From NCBI GenBank assembly GCA_900544815.1, contig UQWT01000027.1, positions 1-24,985 of the forward strand: a DNA stretch of 24,985 nt, written 5' to 3'. Position 1 is the stretch's first letter, and each line of letters starts with the position of its first letter. A program made the translations under genes and the position numbers. Below, piece after piece: positions 14,769-23,803 of the stretch. This stretch comes from an uncultured Bacteroidales bacterium (GTDB lineage Bacteria > Bacteroidota > Bacteroidia > Bacteroidales > UBA932). The notes beneath the pieces were generated by a model that did no database searches, was not told the origin of the DNA, and worked only from the letters and a program-made list of their open reading frames with translations.

Positions 14769-16127
14769 ATGAAACAGAACATAAAAAAAAAACTTACTTC
14801 ACTTCTATTTATTATCTGTGCCGTATCAGTTATGGCTCAGAACAATGAAAACTGCTTTGGGATAATTGCCGGCCGTGCTGCAACAGTAAACGGAGAGGTC
14901 CTTATGGGACACAACGAGGATGATGCAGGAGAGCAGATGCTCAATATTTATATTGTAAAGAACAATGCAGAGCTGGGAACCGCAAAATATATATGGGCCG
15001 AATTTCCAAGGATGGAGCAAGCCGATGCACTTATGAACGAACATGGAGTATGTGTTGCATCGGACGGTTGCTCATCAAAAGAGGATATAGAAGACTTTAC
15101 CAACGGGGGCATTCTATATGATGTCCGCATTAATATAGCAAAATACGCCACTTCAGCACGTCATGCAGCAGAATTGATTGGAGAGATGGTTGTTAAATAT
15201 GGCTACCGTGGAAGCGGCCGCACATATTTGATAGCAGATCCTACAGAAGGATGGATTGTATCTGTTGTAAAGGGACGCCATTGGGTAGCACAGCGCGTAC
15301 CAGACGACAAAGTAATGATAATTCCAAACTATTACGTTATAGACAAGGTAGATCTCTCAGATAAGAACAACTTCCTTGGAAGCCCAGACCTAATTGATTA
15401 TGCAATAAAAAGAGGGTGGTATAATCCCGACAAAGATGGAGAATTTTCATTCAGAAAAGCCTATGCATCCCCAAAAACCATTGCTTCAAAACATAATATC
15501 AATCGTCACCGTCAAGCACTCAACTACATCAATGGCGGCAAGTACAACTACTCATGGGAAACAGTAGAAGCTATGGTAACACCAGCAAAAAAAGTGGATA
15601 TCAACGACCTCAAAGCCATTCTTTCAACCCATACTAAAACAAAAAAAGATGGCACACATCCAGGTTTGATATGCAATGACAGAACCATACTATGTACCAT
15701 TTTTCAACTCCGCAACGATCTACCACGCCAAATAGGTTGCATTATGTGGGCCGCTGCAGGTCACCCTTGCACAGAAGCATTTATACCATGGTATCTTGGC
15801 ATGAGCGAATCTCCTGCAGGCTGGTGTCGCTTCAATACCCCTTCAGAAGCATACAACAAGCATCTTACCGACACCAAAGACATGCGTATCAATTATCCCG
15901 ATGGGAACTACTGGAAATGTATTGATCACTGGAATACCATATCGGCAGACTACGCCAATAATATAGACAAATGTAAAAAAGAGATAAAAAAATTCCAGAA
16001 AGAGATAGACAATAGCCAGGCTTCATTTGAGAAAAAACTTCTTAAAAAGAACTCTGTAGAGTATTGGGAAAATATGATGAACAGCTATACTGCCAAATGG
16101 TATAGTAAATACTTTAAAACACTATAA
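14769..16127 (+). CDS. Secreted C69-family (Ntn-hydrolase) dipeptidase-like peptidase
   Basis: 452 residues. An N-terminal signal peptide (Lys-rich start, hydrophobic 9-22, cut after VMA at 23) precedes a five-residue stretch and Cys29. The block C-FGIIAGRAATVNGEVLMGHNEDD matches the start of mature C69 (PepD-type) peptidases, in which the exposed N-terminal Cys is the nucleophile and the NED motif lies nearby; here Cys29 would be freed by removal of the propeptide. Further family features: LIADPTEGWIVSVVKGRHWVAQRVPDD and HTGLICND-type sequence (THPGLICNDRTI). The likely role is cleavage of dipeptides or amide bonds in the periplasm or outside the cell. The C-terminal 60 residues are Lys-rich and helical. 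The gene is the first intact one to the right of the island relics and is followed after 91 bases by trkA. Family is fairly sure, substrate unknown. Confidence 0.85.
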   Translation: MKQNIKKKLTSLLFIICAVSVMAQNNENCFGIIAGRAATVNGEVLMGHNEDDAGEQMLNIYIVKNNAELGTAKYIWAEFPRMEQADALMNEHGVCVASDGCSSKEDIEDFTNGGILYDVRINIAKYATSARHAAELIGEMVVKYGYRGSGRTYLIADPTEGWIVSVVKGRHWVAQRVPDDKVMIIPNYYVIDKVDLSDKNNFLGSPDLIDYAIKRGWYNPDKDGEFSFRKAYASPKTIASKHNINRHRQALNYINGGKYNYSWETVEAMVTPAKKVDINDLKAILSTHTKTKKDGTHPGLICNDRTILCTIFQLRNDLPRQIGCIMWAAAGHPCTEAFIPWYLGMSESPAGWCRFNTPSEAYNKHLTDTKDMRINYPDGNYWKCIDHWNTISADYANNIDKCKKEIKKFQKEIDNSQASFEKKLLKKNSVEYWENMMNSYTAKWYSKYFKTL

Positions 16128-16218
16128 TTAACCAGTATAGAGGATAAATATTTAATAACACCTACAAAGAGAGAATAATAAAAGAGATAGACAATTACAG
16201 ATAAGCCCCCTATAAAGA

Positions 16219-17568
16219 ATGAGAATCATTATTGCCGGAGCAGGTGAAGTTGGAAGCCACCTTGCAAAAATGTTGAGTACAGGAGCCAATGACCTTACAA
16301 TCATTGACGCAGATGAGAACAGATTAAACAAGCTGTCCGAGTCTGCAGACGTCATTACGGTTGTGGGAGACCCCACATCAATAGCTGTTTTGGAGAGAGC
16401 CGGAGTGACGGCCGCAGATCTCTTTATTGCAGTAAGCCCTGCCAAGGCACAGGATGTTAATATTATAAGCGCGCTGCTTGCCAAGAAGCTTGGGGCAAAG
16501 AAGGTTACTGCCCGGGTAAATAATGACGAGTACATGAAGTATGAGAACAAGCTGCTCTTTACAGAGATGGGCATAGACCTGCTCTTCTATCCGGAAAAGA
16601 TTGCCTCATACGAAATCATAGACCTGCTCAAACAGACAGGTACAACAGAGTTCATGGAGTTTTCCCGCGGAGCACTCCAGATGGTTGTTGTAAGATTGGA
16701 CGACGGTGCTCCGCTTATAAACAAAACAGAAAAAGATATCTGCACCGAAGAGCATAAGGATATGTTTAAGCCGGTAGCAATAGCAAGAAACGGAAACACC
16801 ATAATTCCGGATTCGGAAACAAAATTCATGGAAAACGACCAGCTCTTTCTCATCTGCACAAGAGACGGAGTGAGAGAGGCGCTTAAAATATCCGGCAAAC
16901 ATGAGATTGAAATAAAAAGCATAATGATAGTTGGCGGCGGCAGGATAGGTGAAATGTTAGCAAAAAAGATGCAGAACGTTGCGGATACCATTAAGATAAT
17001 AGAACAACGGCCGGAAAGGTGCGAATACCTTGCAGACACACTATCCAAATGCCTTATTATAAACGGAGACGGCAGAAATTCAGACCTACTTATCGAGGAG
17101 GGAATAAAGGACTTTGATGCCTTTGTAGCTGTAACAAGCAACTCCGAGATTAACATACTTTCAAGCGTTGCCGCAAAAAAGATGGGAGTTCAAAAGACCA
17201 TTGCAGAGGTTGAGAACCTTGAGTACATTAAGTTGGCAGAGGGGATGGGGGTGGATGCCGTCATAAACAAAAAATTAGCCACAGCAGGCAGAATATTCCG
17301 CTTCACTCTAAGCAATAAGGTACGTTCAATAAAATGTCTCAATGGTTCTGATGCTGAGATTCTTGAGTTTATTGTTAGTCCCGACAGCGACATAACAAAA
17401 GCCCCTCTCGGACTGCTAAAATTCCCCAAAGAGGCCATTATAGGGGGAATAACCAGAGGAGAAGAGGGGATAATAGTACATGCAGACACAATGGTAAGAT
17501 CGTACGACAAAGTAGTTGTCTTTGCCCTCCCTCAAGTATTAAGCAGAGTAAACAGATTCTTTATATAA
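16219..17568 (+). CDS. trkA: Trk system potassium transport peripheral protein TrkA
   Basis: 449 residues, usual for TrkA. Two RCK repeats are visible. The first begins MRIIIAGAGEVGSHLAKML with IIDADENRL, the NAD(H)-binding Rossmann fold (1-120), followed by a TrkA-C domain (about 140-225). The second begins SIMIVGGGRIGEMLAKKM at about 234, with IIEQRPERCEYLAD and GDGRNSDLLIEEGI, then another TrkA-C domain to the end. It is the cytoplasmic nucleotide-sensing gate of the TrkH/TrkG potassium channel. In many Bacteroidota trkH lies next to trkA; here the next gene downstream is an opposing protease and the one upstream a peptidase, so trkH must be elsewhere. ATG at 16219 is fixed by the glycine-rich loop starting at once. 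Confidence 0.95.
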   Translation: MRIIIAGAGEVGSHLAKMLSTGANDLTIIDADENRLNKLSESADVITVVGDPTSIAVLERAGVTAADLFIAVSPAKAQDVNIISALLAKKLGAKKVTARVNNDEYMKYENKLLFTEMGIDLLFYPEKIASYEIIDLLKQTGTTEFMEFSRGALQMVVVRLDDGAPLINKTEKDICTEEHKDMFKPVAIARNGNTIIPDSETKFMENDQLFLICTRDGVREALKISGKHEIEIKSIMIVGGGRIGEMLAKKMQNVADTIKIIEQRPERCEYLADTLSKCLIINGDGRNSDLLIEEGIKDFDAFVAVTSNSEINILSSVAAKKMGVQKTIAEVENLEYIKLAEGMGVDAVINKKLATAGRIFRFTLSNKVRSIKCLNGSDAEILEFIVSPDSDITKAPLGLLKFPKEAIIGGITRGEEGIIVHADTMVRSYDKVVVFALPQVLSRVNRFFI

Positions 17569-17589
17569 TACAGATAAACAGATAACAAT

Positions 17590-18378
17590 CTACTCTTTAA
17601 AACCATCTGCAACAGCTCTTTTTTCCATCCTCTCAATTCTTACATCAAGTTGAGGATGAGTAGACAATAACTGCTGCAAGCCTGTAGACCGTTTAGAACC
17701 GGCCTTAGCCTCCAATTCCTTAAGTTTCTTAAACGACTTGGCCATGGCCAACGGATTCTTTCCATGGTTCTTCAAAAAAGCATACCCATAATCATCCGCC
17801 TCAAACTCCTGTTTCTGCGAAAATTGAGAATTCATAACAGCCTCACCCAACTGTCCTATAACAGAATCCGAAACAGCAGCTGCCACATCTCCCGTAGATG
17901 CTATCCCCTCACGCAACGCCGCATTAAGAATAGCTTTTTTATACGCATTCTTCGTATGCTTCTTCATAACATGCCCTATCTCATGACCAATCACCCCAAG
18001 AACCTCATCATCCGTCATAATATCCATTAGCCCGGTATAAACCCTCACACTACCATCAGCACATGCAAAAGCATTCACATCATTAGTCCTGTACACCTTT
18101 ATATTTATACCATCCTTATTATTAAAACCTCCGGCAATCCTCTCCATCCGCTTAGTATAAGCATCATTAGGCCCACAAACCGTATTACTACTATCCGATT
18201 TATGAATAAACTCCTTAACATAACCTTTAACCATATCATCCGAAACTGTAAACGCCTGTAATGCAGTAACACCAGCAGTTAATGCCCTAGACTCATTAAC
18301 CGTTCCACAAGAAGAAACACCTATAGCCAACATAACCAAACAGAAAAAAGCAGTAAAATTGTAAATCAGTTGTTTCAT
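17590..18378 (-). CDS. M48-family metalloprotease lipoprotein (LoiP/YcaL-like)
   Basis: Zinc-dependent protease anchored to the membrane as a lipoprotein. ATG at 18378 gives 262 residues with a proper signal sequence MKQLIYNFTAFFCLVMLAIG and lipobox VSSC with the lipidated Cys at 24; the 35-codon extension to 18483 would bury it. The zinc motif HEIGH is at 132-136 (VIGHEIGHVMKKH), and a third ligand is in EFEADDYG at 191-198, as in M48 peptidases. The preceding AFACADGSVRVYTGLMD is the typical edge-strand segment of the family (NAFACPGG... in relatives). Likely role: quality control of envelope proteins. It is convergent with trkA (21 bases between stops) and divergent from aspA. A -7-like element TATTTTTG lies on the minus strand at 18461-18468. 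Confidence 0.92.
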   Translation of the reverse strand: MKQLIYNFTAFFCLVMLAIGVSSCGTVNESRALTAGVTALQAFTVSDDMVKGYVKEFIHKSDSSNTVCGPNDAYTKRMERIAGGFNNKDGINIKVYRTNDVNAFACADGSVRVYTGLMDIMTDDEVLGVIGHEIGHVMKKHTKNAYKKAILNAALREGIASTGDVAAAVSDSVIGQLGEAVMNSQFSQKQEFEADDYGYAFLKNHGKNPLAMAKSFKKLKELEAKAGSKRSTGLQQLLSTHPQLDVRIERMEKRAVADGFKE

Positions 18379-18543
18379 ATTACCAAGATTTTTAACATAA
18401 CTAAAAATTAACATTCCCATACAAGGCCCATTAGGATAACTACATAGAAGATTAATTTCACAAAAATAAAAAGCATTTTCCATTATTAAGCAGACAAGTA
18501 CGCAAATTTTTCATTTATATGGCACAAATGAGTTTTAATATAT

Positions 18544-18551
18544 TATATTTG
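18544..18551 (+). promoter_or_regulatory. -7 promoter element upstream of aspA
   Basis: TATATTTG matches the Bacteroidota -7 consensus TAnnTTTG. It lies 62 bases before the aspA start, giving a leader of about 55 bases. A clear -33 TTTG is not seen. Confidence 0.5.
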
Positions 18552-18612
18552 TCACTTCTTTTACAAAAGATTGTAATTTAATTTTGTTATTATAATTAAT
18601 ACTAATAAAGAG

Positions 18613-20043
18613 ATGATTAAATATAAATTCTCCACGTCAGGCAAAACAAGAATGGAGCACGACCTTATTGGAGATAAAGCAGTTCCACAGGAGGCCCTTT
18701 TTGGAGTTCAGACACTAAGAGCCATTGAAAATTTCAACATCAGCAACAATAAACTTTCAGACTATCCTGAGTTTATAAAGGGATTTGGTATAACCAAAAA
18801 AGGCGCCATCCTTGCAAACTACGAACTAGGTTTGGTATCTGCAGAGATTAAAGATGCTATTGTAAAGGCTTGCGATGAACTCATGGAGGGAAAACATGCA
18901 GAGCATTTTCCTATAGATATGATTCAGGGCGGTGCCGGTACAAGTGCAAACATGAACGCCAACGAGGTTATAGCAAACCTTGCATTGGAGTTCCTTGGCA
19001 AAGAGCATGGAGACTACAAAGTAGTTCACCCTAACGACCATGTAAATATGGCACAGTCTACCAACGACGCATACCCTACAGCTATGCACCTTGGCGTTTA
19101 TATGGATCACCTTGAATTTATGAGTGCCCTTGATCTTTTGATCAAATCCTTTGAGAAGAAGGCAAAAGAGTTTGCAAAGATTATAAAGATGGGTAGAACC
19201 CAGTTGCAGGATGCCGTTCCTATGACACTCGGACAGAGCTTTGGGGCATTTGCAAACGCATTGAAACATGAGGCTAAACGTGTTGATGCAGCAGCCAAAG
19301 AGTTGCTCACAATTAACATGGGTGCTACAGCTATAGGTACAGGTATTACAGCCGAGCCGGGTTATGCAGAGGCTTGCACAAAATATATTAAGGAGATTAC
19401 AGGTTGGGACATTAAACTTGCCAAAGACTTGGTTGAGGCTACTCACGACACATCGAGCATGGTTTCCTACTCCTCTGCACTTAAATCTCTTGCAATAAGA
19501 TTGTCAAAGATCTGCAACGATTTAAGACTTCTTTCATCTGGTCCGAGAACAGGTCTCAGCGAGATTAACCTACCTCCTAAACAGCCTGGATCATCAATTA
19601 TGCCGGGTAAGGTAAACCCTGTTATCCCTGAGGTTGTAAACCAGATCTGCTTTAAAGTAATAGGTAATGACACTACCATTGCTTTCGCTTCTGAGGCTGC
19701 ACAGCTGGAGCTTAACGTAATGGAGCCGGTATTGGTTGAGAGCCTTGTAGAGAGCGCAAAATGGCTTACTGCAGGTTTCAACGCCCTTAGAGTTGAATGT
19801 GTTGATGGTATTACAGCAAATGCAGACAGATGCCGCAAGATGGTTGAGAACAGCATTGGTATAGTTACAGCTCTTAAACCTTATATAGGGTACGCAAACT
19901 GTACAGCAGTTGCCAAAGAGGCTCTTGCAACAGGCGGAAGCGTTTATGATTTGGTTTTGGAGAAGAAACTTCTTACCAAGAAGCAGTTGGATTTAATTTT
20001 GGATCCTGCACATATGATTAAGCCTACCAAAATAACCTTGTAG
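18613..20043 (+). CDS. aspA: Aspartate ammonia-lyase (aspartase)
   Basis: Cytoplasmic enzyme that reversibly converts L-aspartate to fumarate and ammonia, feeding fumarate respiration and nitrogen supply. 476 residues, the family length. Landmarks of the aspartase/fumarase superfamily: GVQTLRAIENF (32-42), GGAGTSANMNANEV (106-119), QSTNDAYPTA (148-157), MGRTQLQDAVP (193-203) and the signature GSSIMPGKVNP (326-336) with the catalytic serine loop. The start DLIGDKAVPQEALFGVQTLRAIENF resembles aspartase rather than fumarase C. ATG at 18613 has aaagag 4-9 bases upstream; an ATG at codon 14 is an alternative start. The gene has its own promoter and a large hairpin behind it. Confidence 0.95.
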   Translation: MIKYKFSTSGKTRMEHDLIGDKAVPQEALFGVQTLRAIENFNISNNKLSDYPEFIKGFGITKKGAILANYELGLVSAEIKDAIVKACDELMEGKHAEHFPIDMIQGGAGTSANMNANEVIANLALEFLGKEHGDYKVVHPNDHVNMAQSTNDAYPTAMHLGVYMDHLEFMSALDLLIKSFEKKAKEFAKIIKMGRTQLQDAVPMTLGQSFGAFANALKHEAKRVDAAAKELLTINMGATAIGTGITAEPGYAEACTKYIKEITGWDIKLAKDLVEATHDTSSMVSYSSALKSLAIRLSKICNDLRLLSSGPRTGLSEINLPPKQPGSSIMPGKVNPVIPEVVNQICFKVIGNDTTIAFASEAAQLELNVMEPVLVESLVESAKWLTAGFNALRVECVDGITANADRCRKMVENSIGIVTALKPYIGYANCTAVAKEALATGGSVYDLVLEKKLLTKKQLDLILDPAHMIKPTKITL

Positions 20044-20048
20044 TAATA

Positions 20049-20164
20049 AGTTGCATAAAAAGGTAATTTCTGCATTACGCTCACTTTTTAAATCCTCACG
20101 TACCTTAAGTACGCTCCGGTGTTAAAAAGTTCGCAAGCCTTGAAATTCCTCTTTTTATACAACT
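20049..20164. repeat. 116-nt nested palindrome after aspA
   Basis: One long imperfect hairpin centred at 20106: outer arms agttgcataaaaag / ctttttatacaact, middle arms actttttaa (20083-20091) / ttaaaaagt (20122-20130), inner arms cgtac (20099-20103) / gtacg (20109-20113). All three pairs share the same centre. It is much larger than a simple terminator and resembles dispersed palindromic intergenic elements of Bacteroidales. It may still end aspA transcription. Confidence 0.65.
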
Positions 20165-20195
20165 TCTTGTATACTTGATTATAAAAAAAGGGGGG

Positions 20196-20214
20196 TGACT
20201 ATTATTTTTAGTCA
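20196..20214. promoter_or_regulatory. Small hairpin before uup promoter
   Basis: tgacta (20196-20201) and tagtca (20209-20214) pair perfectly, flanked by G-run and ccc that can extend the stem with a bulge. It lies just above the -7 element at 20228, so it is not a messenger leader of uup; it could be an operator or a second terminator. Confidence 0.35.
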
Positions 20215-20227
20215 TTCCCTATTTTTG

Positions 20228-20235
20228 TACCTTTG
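20228..20235 (+). promoter_or_regulatory. -7 promoter element of uup
   Basis: TACCTTTG matches TAnnTTTG and is preceded by a T-rich stretch. The uup ATG lies 41 bases downstream. Confidence 0.55.
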
Positions 20236-20276
20236 TCATCTATTGTACACATTATATCATAAAAAGTAGATCAGAC

Positions 20277-22088
20277 ATGGCAAGCTATCTCCAGGCGGAT
20301 AACCTTACAAAATCATACGGGCCAAGAGTTTTGTTCAAAAACTTGAGCTTTAACATAAACGAGGGTGATAAGATTGCCCTTATTGCCCCAAACGGCACTG
20401 GAAAGACATCGTTGCTGAACATATTGGCCGGCAAAGATTCGTCAGACGGAGAAGGAAAAATCTCCTTTATGAAGGACATTAAAGTATCATTCCTTGAACA
20501 GGAGTCTCTCTTTCCGGAACAAAAGACCCTATTTGAGATAGTGCAAGACAGCGTAGACAATAGCAATATGGCTCACCATGTAGAGGAATACGAGATAAAG
20601 AAGGTCCTTACCTCACTAAAGCTGAACGATATGAAGAAAAGACCGTGTGAGTTGAGCGGTGGTGAGGCGAAAAGATTGGCAATTGCCTGTTCACTCATCT
20701 CAAAGCCGGATTTTTTAGTTATGGATGAGCCCACCAACCACTTGGACCTTGATATAATTGAATTTTTGGAGGAGTACCTTACCCGTTCCAAATGCACCCT
20801 ATTTATGGTAACGCACGACCGTTACTTCTTAGACAGGGTATGCAACAAAATTATGGAGATGGCAGACGGCACACTTTACACCTATAACGGTAACTACTCC
20901 TACTTTTTGGAGAAAAGAGAGGAGAGGATGGAAAACCTCAAGGCCAATATAGACAGAGCCAGGAATCTCTACAGAACAGAATTAGACTGGATGCAAAGGA
21001 TGCCATGTGCAAGAGGAACAAAAGCCAAATACAGAAAAGATGCCTTTCAGGAGATAAAGACACAGGCTTTCCAAAGGATTGAGGAGAAGAATCTCAATAT
21101 AAATGTTAGGATGAGCAGGCTGGGCAGAAAGATAATAAACTGCAAGCATGTAGAATACAGATACAAAGACTGGCTTGGACTAAAAGATTTTACATACAAC
21201 TTTGCTCAAGGCGAAAAGGTTGGAATTGTTGGTAATAATGGTATTGGAAAAACCACTTTCTTAAAATTATTAATTGGAGAGCTGACCCCAACTGCAGGAG
21301 AGATAGAGAGGGGGGAGACCCTTGTAACAGGATACTACAAACAGAGCGGAATGGAGTTCAATCCCAATGACACAGTAATAGACGCAGTACGGGAGATTGC
21401 AGAGGTAGTTACAATGTCAGACGGCAAGCAGGCTTCGGTGGCAACATTCCTCAACTATTTTCTGTTTCCGCCATCTACCCATTACACCAAGATTGAAAAA
21501 TTGAGCGGTGGTGAGAGGAGAAGACTCTATCTCTGTACAGTTCTTATGAAGAACCCCAATTTTCTCATATTGGACGAACCTACCAATGATTTGGATATAC
21601 TAACATTAAATGTTTTAGAGGAATACCTCATAAATTTTAAAGGCTCTGTCATAATTGTCTCTCACGACAGATACTTTATGGATAAGATAGCAGACCACCT
21701 CTTTATATTTGAGGGCAATGGTGTTGTTAAAGATTTTGTAGGGCAGTATTCGGGCTACAGGCAGTATATTAAGGATAAAGAGATAGAGAAACAACGTGCA
21801 GAGAGACAACAGAAAGAGGCAGAAGCACGCAAAGCTGCATTGGAGACACCCAGGCAGGTTGCAGGCAAGCCAAAAAATAGGCTTTCATATAAGGAACAAC
21901 GCGAATATGAGGCCCTTGAAACCGAAATAGACAAATTGGAGAAAGAGAAAGCTGCCCTTGAAGCGGAACTCTCTTCCGGAACCCTAACCCCAGAGCAGCT
22001 AAATGAAAAATCTGTACGCATAGGACAAGTTATAACCCAATTAGACACCAAGTCTGAACGCTGGCTTGAACTTGCTGAATATGTATAA
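20277..22088 (+). CDS. uup: ABC-F family ATPase, Uup-like
   Basis: Soluble twin-ATPase of the ABC-F family, which acts on the ribosome or, for Uup, also in DNA-related processes; it has no membrane domain. 603 residues. First cassette: Walker A APNGTGKTS (37-45), signature LSGGEAKRLAIA, Walker B with LVMDEPTNHLD. Linker with the arm MQRMPCARGTKAKYRKDAFQEI. Second cassette: Walker A GNNGIGKTT, signature LSGGERRRLYL, Walker B LILDEPTNDLD. The last 70 residues (about 530-603) form a charged coiled coil (YEALETEIDKLEKEKAALEAEL), the C-terminal domain that marks Uup and sets it apart from EttA. Convergent with ettA across a shared terminator. The family is certain, the Uup subgroup likely. Confidence 0.9.
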   Translation: MASYLQADNLTKSYGPRVLFKNLSFNINEGDKIALIAPNGTGKTSLLNILAGKDSSDGEGKISFMKDIKVSFLEQESLFPEQKTLFEIVQDSVDNSNMAHHVEEYEIKKVLTSLKLNDMKKRPCELSGGEAKRLAIACSLISKPDFLVMDEPTNHLDLDIIEFLEEYLTRSKCTLFMVTHDRYFLDRVCNKIMEMADGTLYTYNGNYSYFLEKREERMENLKANIDRARNLYRTELDWMQRMPCARGTKAKYRKDAFQEIKTQAFQRIEEKNLNINVRMSRLGRKIINCKHVEYRYKDWLGLKDFTYNFAQGEKVGIVGNNGIGKTTFLKLLIGELTPTAGEIERGETLVTGYYKQSGMEFNPNDTVIDAVREIAEVVTMSDGKQASVATFLNYFLFPPSTHYTKIEKLSGGERRRLYLCTVLMKNPNFLILDEPTNDLDILTLNVLEEYLINFKGSVIIVSHDRYFMDKIADHLFIFEGNGVVKDFVGQYSGYRQYIKDKEIEKQRAERQQKEAEARKAALETPRQVAGKPKNRLSYKEQREYEALETEIDKLEKEKAALEAELSSGTLTPEQLNEKSVRIGQVITQLDTKSERWLELAEYV

Positions 22089-22095
22089 ACCCTTT

Positions 22096-22125
22096 AGAAG
22101 CTGTTTTAAATATTAAACAGCTTCT
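22096..22125. terminator. Bidirectional terminator between uup and ettA
   Basis: Perfect 11-bp stem agaagctgttt (22096-22106) / aaacagcttct (22115-22125) with an 8-base AT loop, flanked by T-rich sequence on both strands. It lies exactly between two convergent stop codons; the last base belongs to the ettA stop. Confidence 0.8.
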
Positions 22126-23801
22126 TATTCCATAAGTTTCTTGTACTTAAATCGTTTTGGCTCAACATTGCCCAAACGCATTTTCTTGTTTTCCTCATAT
22201 TCGGAGTATGAGCCCTCAAAGAAGTAGACCTTTGAATCCCCCTCAAACGCCAAGATATGAGTACATATTCTATCCAAGAACCACCTATCGTGTGATATTA
22301 CAACAGCACATCCGGCAAAATTCTCAAGGCCCTCCTCAAGCGCACGTATGGTGTTTACATCAACATCGTTGGTAGGCTCGTCCAGCAGAAGGACATTCGC
22401 CCCCTCCTTTAATGTTAACGCAAGATGCAATCTGTTCCTTTCACCACCGCTGAGGATTCCGCACTTCTTCTCCTGATCTGCACCTGAGAAATTAAACCTC
22501 GAAACGTATGCCCTTGCATTTACCTCCTTATTTCCAAGTTTCACAAACTCGGAATTTTCCGCAATTACCTCATATACTGTTTTCTCCGGATCAATTGATT
22601 TATGCTGTTGGTCTACATACGCTATCTTTACCGTTTCACCAACCCTGAACTCCCCTTTGTTTGGTTTGTCGAGACCCATAATAAGACGGAAAAGAGTTGT
22701 CTTACCGGCACCATTAGGGCCAATCACACCAACAATGCCGGCAGGAGGCAACTTAAAGTTGAGGTCTTCAAAGAGAACCTTGTCTCCAAATGCCTTCTCA
22801 ACATGATCTGCCTCTATTACATTTGTTCCTAACCTTGGGCCGTTAGGAATAAAAATCTCCAACTTCTCCTCTTTCTGCTTGCCATCCTCATTTAACATCT
22901 TTTCATATGCCCCCAAACGAGCCTTACTCTTTGCATGCCTTGCCTTTGGCGCCATCCTAACCCACTCCAACTCTCTCTCCAACGTCTTGCGACGTTTGCT
23001 CTCCTGTTTCTCCTCCTGCTCTAATCTGTGAGTCTTCTGATCCAACCAAGATGAGTAGTTACCCTTCCACGGGATCCCCTCTCCCCTATCCAATTCAAGA
23101 ATCCAACCGGCAACATTATCCAAGAAATATCTGTCATGTGTTACAGCTATCACTGTACCTTTATACTGCTGCAGATGCGCTTCTAACCATTGGATACTCT
23201 CTGTATCCAAGTGGTTGGTAGGCTCATCCAACAGAAGGACATCGGGTTCTCTAAGTAACAATCTGCATAGTGCAACTCTTCTCCTTTCACCTCCCGAAAG
23301 ATTCTTTACCAAAGCATCAGGCTCCGGACACATAAGGGCATCCATTGCACGCTCTAATTTAGAATCCAATTCCCATCCGTTCGCATGTTCTATTTTTTCT
23401 GTGAGTTCTCCCTGATACTCAATAAGTTTAGCCATCTCCTCATCGCTCATAGGCTCCATAAACTTATTATTTACTGCATCATACTCTTTCATTAAGTCTA
23501 CAACCTCCTGCACACCCTCCTCTACAACCTCTCTCACAGTCTTGTTATCATCCAAATGCGGTTCCTGCTCCAAATAGCCCACAGTATAACCCGGAGCCCA
23601 TACAACCTCCCCAACATACGACTTCTCCAATCCGGCTATAATCTTCATAAGTGTAGACTTACCGGAACCGTTGAGTCCTATAATACCAATCTTTGCGCCA
23701 TAGAAAAACGATAGGTATATATCTTTAAGTATTGTTTTGTTATTGTGCGGCAGGATTTTCCCCACCCCGTTCATTGAAAAAATAATCTTTTCGTCTGCCA
23801 T
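22125..23801 (-). CDS. ettA: Energy-dependent translational throttle protein EttA (ABC-F)
   Basis: ABC-F ATPase that binds the ribosomal E site and couples early elongation to the ATP/ADP ratio. 558 residues against 555 in E. coli. First cassette: Walker A GLNGSGKST, LEQEPHLDDNKTV, signature LSGGERRRVALC, LLLDEPTNHLD. The arm and linker read ERELEWVRMAPKARHAKSKARL, close to the EttA linker. Second cassette: GPNGAGKTT, YVDQQHKSIDPEKTV, LSGGERNRLHLAL, LLLDEPTNDVD. The tail FFEGSYSEYEENKKMRLGN...PKRFKYKKL is typical of EttA; there is no Uup coiled coil. ATG at 23801 lies 2 bases after the stop of an AraC-type gene, so the two are likely on one transcript. Confidence 0.95.
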   Translation of the reverse strand: MADEKIIFSMNGVGKILPHNNKTILKDIYLSFFYGAKIGIIGLNGSGKSTLMKIIAGLEKSYVGEVVWAPGYTVGYLEQEPHLDDNKTVREVVEEGVQEVVDLMKEYDAVNNKFMEPMSDEEMAKLIEYQGELTEKIEHANGWELDSKLERAMDALMCPEPDALVKNLSGGERRRVALCRLLLREPDVLLLDEPTNHLDTESIQWLEAHLQQYKGTVIAVTHDRYFLDNVAGWILELDRGEGIPWKGNYSSWLDQKTHRLEQEEKQESKRRKTLERELEWVRMAPKARHAKSKARLGAYEKMLNEDGKQKEEKLEIFIPNGPRLGTNVIEADHVEKAFGDKVLFEDLNFKLPPAGIVGVIGPNGAGKTTLFRLIMGLDKPNKGEFRVGETVKIAYVDQQHKSIDPEKTVYEVIAENSEFVKLGNKEVNARAYVSRFNFSGADQEKKCGILSGGERNRLHLALTLKEGANVLLLDEPTNDVDVNTIRALEEGLENFAGCAVVISHDRWFLDRICTHILAFEGDSKVYFFEGSYSEYEENKKMRLGNVEPKRFKYKKLME

Positions 23802-23803
23802 TT

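Noticed and set aside
16587..17156. Long minus-strand open frame (189 codons) inside trkA
   Set aside because: It lies wholly opposite a well-supported trkA with clear Rossmann motifs; the translation is Ser/Ile-rich with no domain, the pattern of an antisense shadow.
18379..18483. Longer N-terminus of the M48 protease
   Set aside because: It would place 35 residues before a canonical lipoprotein signal peptide and lipobox, which must be at the N-terminus.
18826..19446. Minus-strand open frame of 206 codons inside aspA
   Set aside because: Opposite to conserved aspartase coding sequence; the Cys/His-rich composition is a codon-complement effect and no start signal is present.
20277..22088. 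ABC-F gene as an antibiotic-resistance (ribosome protection) factor
   Set aside because: The Uup-type C-terminal coiled coil and short linker argue for the housekeeping Uup group; no leader attenuator was seen after the -7 element.
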